This document shows positions 38,949 through 39,419 of a stretch of DNA of 39,419 nt, in pieces. Every line of letters starts with the position of its first letter. Position 1 is the stretch's first letter. The notes beneath the pieces are model-generated. The model searched no databases, was not told the origin of the DNA, and saw only the letters and a list, made by a program, of their open reading frames with translations. Source of the stretch: a virus; the IMG/VR virus record IMGVR_UViG_3300010354_000010, positions 1-39,419 of that record; one strand, 5' to 3'. The position numbers and the translations under genes were made by a program.

Positions 38949-39419
38949 TGTCCAGGTTGCTGCTGCACCGGCGTTACTCCAAGTCTGCCAATCTGAGCGT
39001 TCTGCTGTTGCATGACACTCATCTGAAGATTCTTGATGTAGTTCTGGAAGAGTTGTTGGAAGTTTTCGTCCTGCTGGAGAGCCGCCTGCGCCTTGGGATT
39101 GTTCTGCATCACCTGCTGGGTAAACTGCATCTTGGTCTGCGCCGCAGGATCGTTCTCTTGATACAGCACCTCGTTACCCAACAGCATCATTCCGATGTCA
39201 CTCTGGACGTCCTTAAACATCTTCTGGGACGCCTGTTCCTGATTCATGATCAGTTCAGTCGCCATCTCCGGGGCGATCGCCTGAATCAGCATCTCAGTAA
39301 TCCGGTTAGCGTTTAGTACACCACCCGTGTCCATCTGCTTGATCTTGGTCAGGAAGTCCACCTTTTGAGCGATGTACTCCTTATCAAGGTTCATCACGTC
39401 AAAGCGTACGTTGATATCA
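38945..39419 (-). CDS. Portal protein, C-terminal part
   Basis: Continuation of the portal frame that leaves the window at base 1. The part after the repeat encodes a Q-, M- and N-rich helical tail ending VTPVQQQPGQ. Such glutamine-rich helical tails are compatible with the barrel or crown at the C-terminus of long portals (inference). The stop overlaps the next start at 38948 as ATGA, so the following small gene is probably translationally coupled. Bases 39297-39419 duplicate bases 1-123. Confidence 0.85.
   Translation of the reverse strand, partial: DINVRFDVMNLDKEYIAQKVDFLTKIKQMDTGGVLNANRITEMLIQAIAPEMATELIMNQEQASQKMFKDVQSDIGMMLLGNEVLYQENDPAAQTKMQFTQQVMQNNPKAQAALQQDENFQQLFQNYIKNLQMSVMQQQNAQIGRLGVTPVQQQPGQ
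39297..39419. repeat. Terminal direct repeat, right copy
   Basis: Copy of bases 1-123. Removing one copy gives a circle of about 39,296 bp with an intact portal gene. A true physical end inside the portal gene would be unusual, so an assembly overlap is more likely. Confidence 0.95.

Noticed and set aside
1-39419. Lysogeny module or CRISPR array
   Set aside because: No integrase, partition or clear repressor gene, and no regularly spaced repeats with unique spacers; the repeats in the fibres are coding and the AT array has no spacers.

Overview
The window is an essentially complete, circular or circularly permuted genome of a tailed phage of the short-tailed (podovirus-like) type. The last 123 bases (39297-39419) repeat the first 123, and the portal gene reads in frame across the join, so the unique length is about 39,296 bp. 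Evidence for the phage type: a large terminase, a portal of about 705 residues, a scaffold-like protein, a major capsid protein of the SU10/DUF5309 family, a head-tail adaptor, a tail-nozzle-like protein, several tail fibres and large internal virion proteins, with no tape-measure or sheath gene. A GH108 muramidase with holin- and spanin-like membrane proteins suggests a Gram-negative host. Host identity cannot be read from the sequence; many starts lack a clear Shine-Dalgarno (SD) site and depend on stop/start overlaps. No integrase, repressor, DNA polymerase or RNA polymerase was recognised, so replication and transcription probably use host enzymes.

Layout: almost everything is on the minus strand and runs as one collinear series. 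It starts with an unknown gene at 4400-3915, then a 420-base gene-free stretch of strong hairpins (3495-3914). Next come terminase (3494-1770), portal (1766 through the join to 38945), scaffold, capsid, adaptor, two large fibres (34562-30750), small accessory genes, a lysis group (30089-29233), tail nozzle (28988-26757), another fibre (26755-25319) and the internal virion block (25316-18612). The virion block is interrupted by a PAPS-reductase-like gene and a YkgJ-like cysteine-cluster gene. After a short gap with a hairpin comes the replication and DNA-modification series, 18355 down to 6689. It encodes an OB-fold ssDNA-binding protein, a PD-(D/E)XK resolvase-like nuclease, an alpha-CTD-like protein carrying a capsid-derived tail, a replication-initiator-like protein, a helicase in two pieces, a RecE-like exonuclease, a dNMP kinase, a C5 cytosine methyltransferase, a DpdA-like deazaguanine transglycosylase and a phosphoesterase. 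Most neighbours overlap by ATGA or TAATG, so translation is probably coupled.

The only plus-strand genes are a cluster of six at 5094-6629, transcribed away from the structural operon across a 0.7-kb regulatory gap and converging on the end of the replication operon near 6690.

Main points of interest: (1) the DnaB-family helicase is split between Walker A and the SLEM/Walker B half, with nine other genes in between; (2) a small protein with an RNA-polymerase alpha-CTD-like domain ends in a segment clearly homologous to residues 80-108 of this phage's own capsid protein; (3) a highly structured gene-free region lies directly upstream of the terminase; (4) a 96-base tract with no G on the plus strand sits inside the putative replication initiator; (5) a DpdA-like enzyme is present without any visible deazaguanine precursor pathway.
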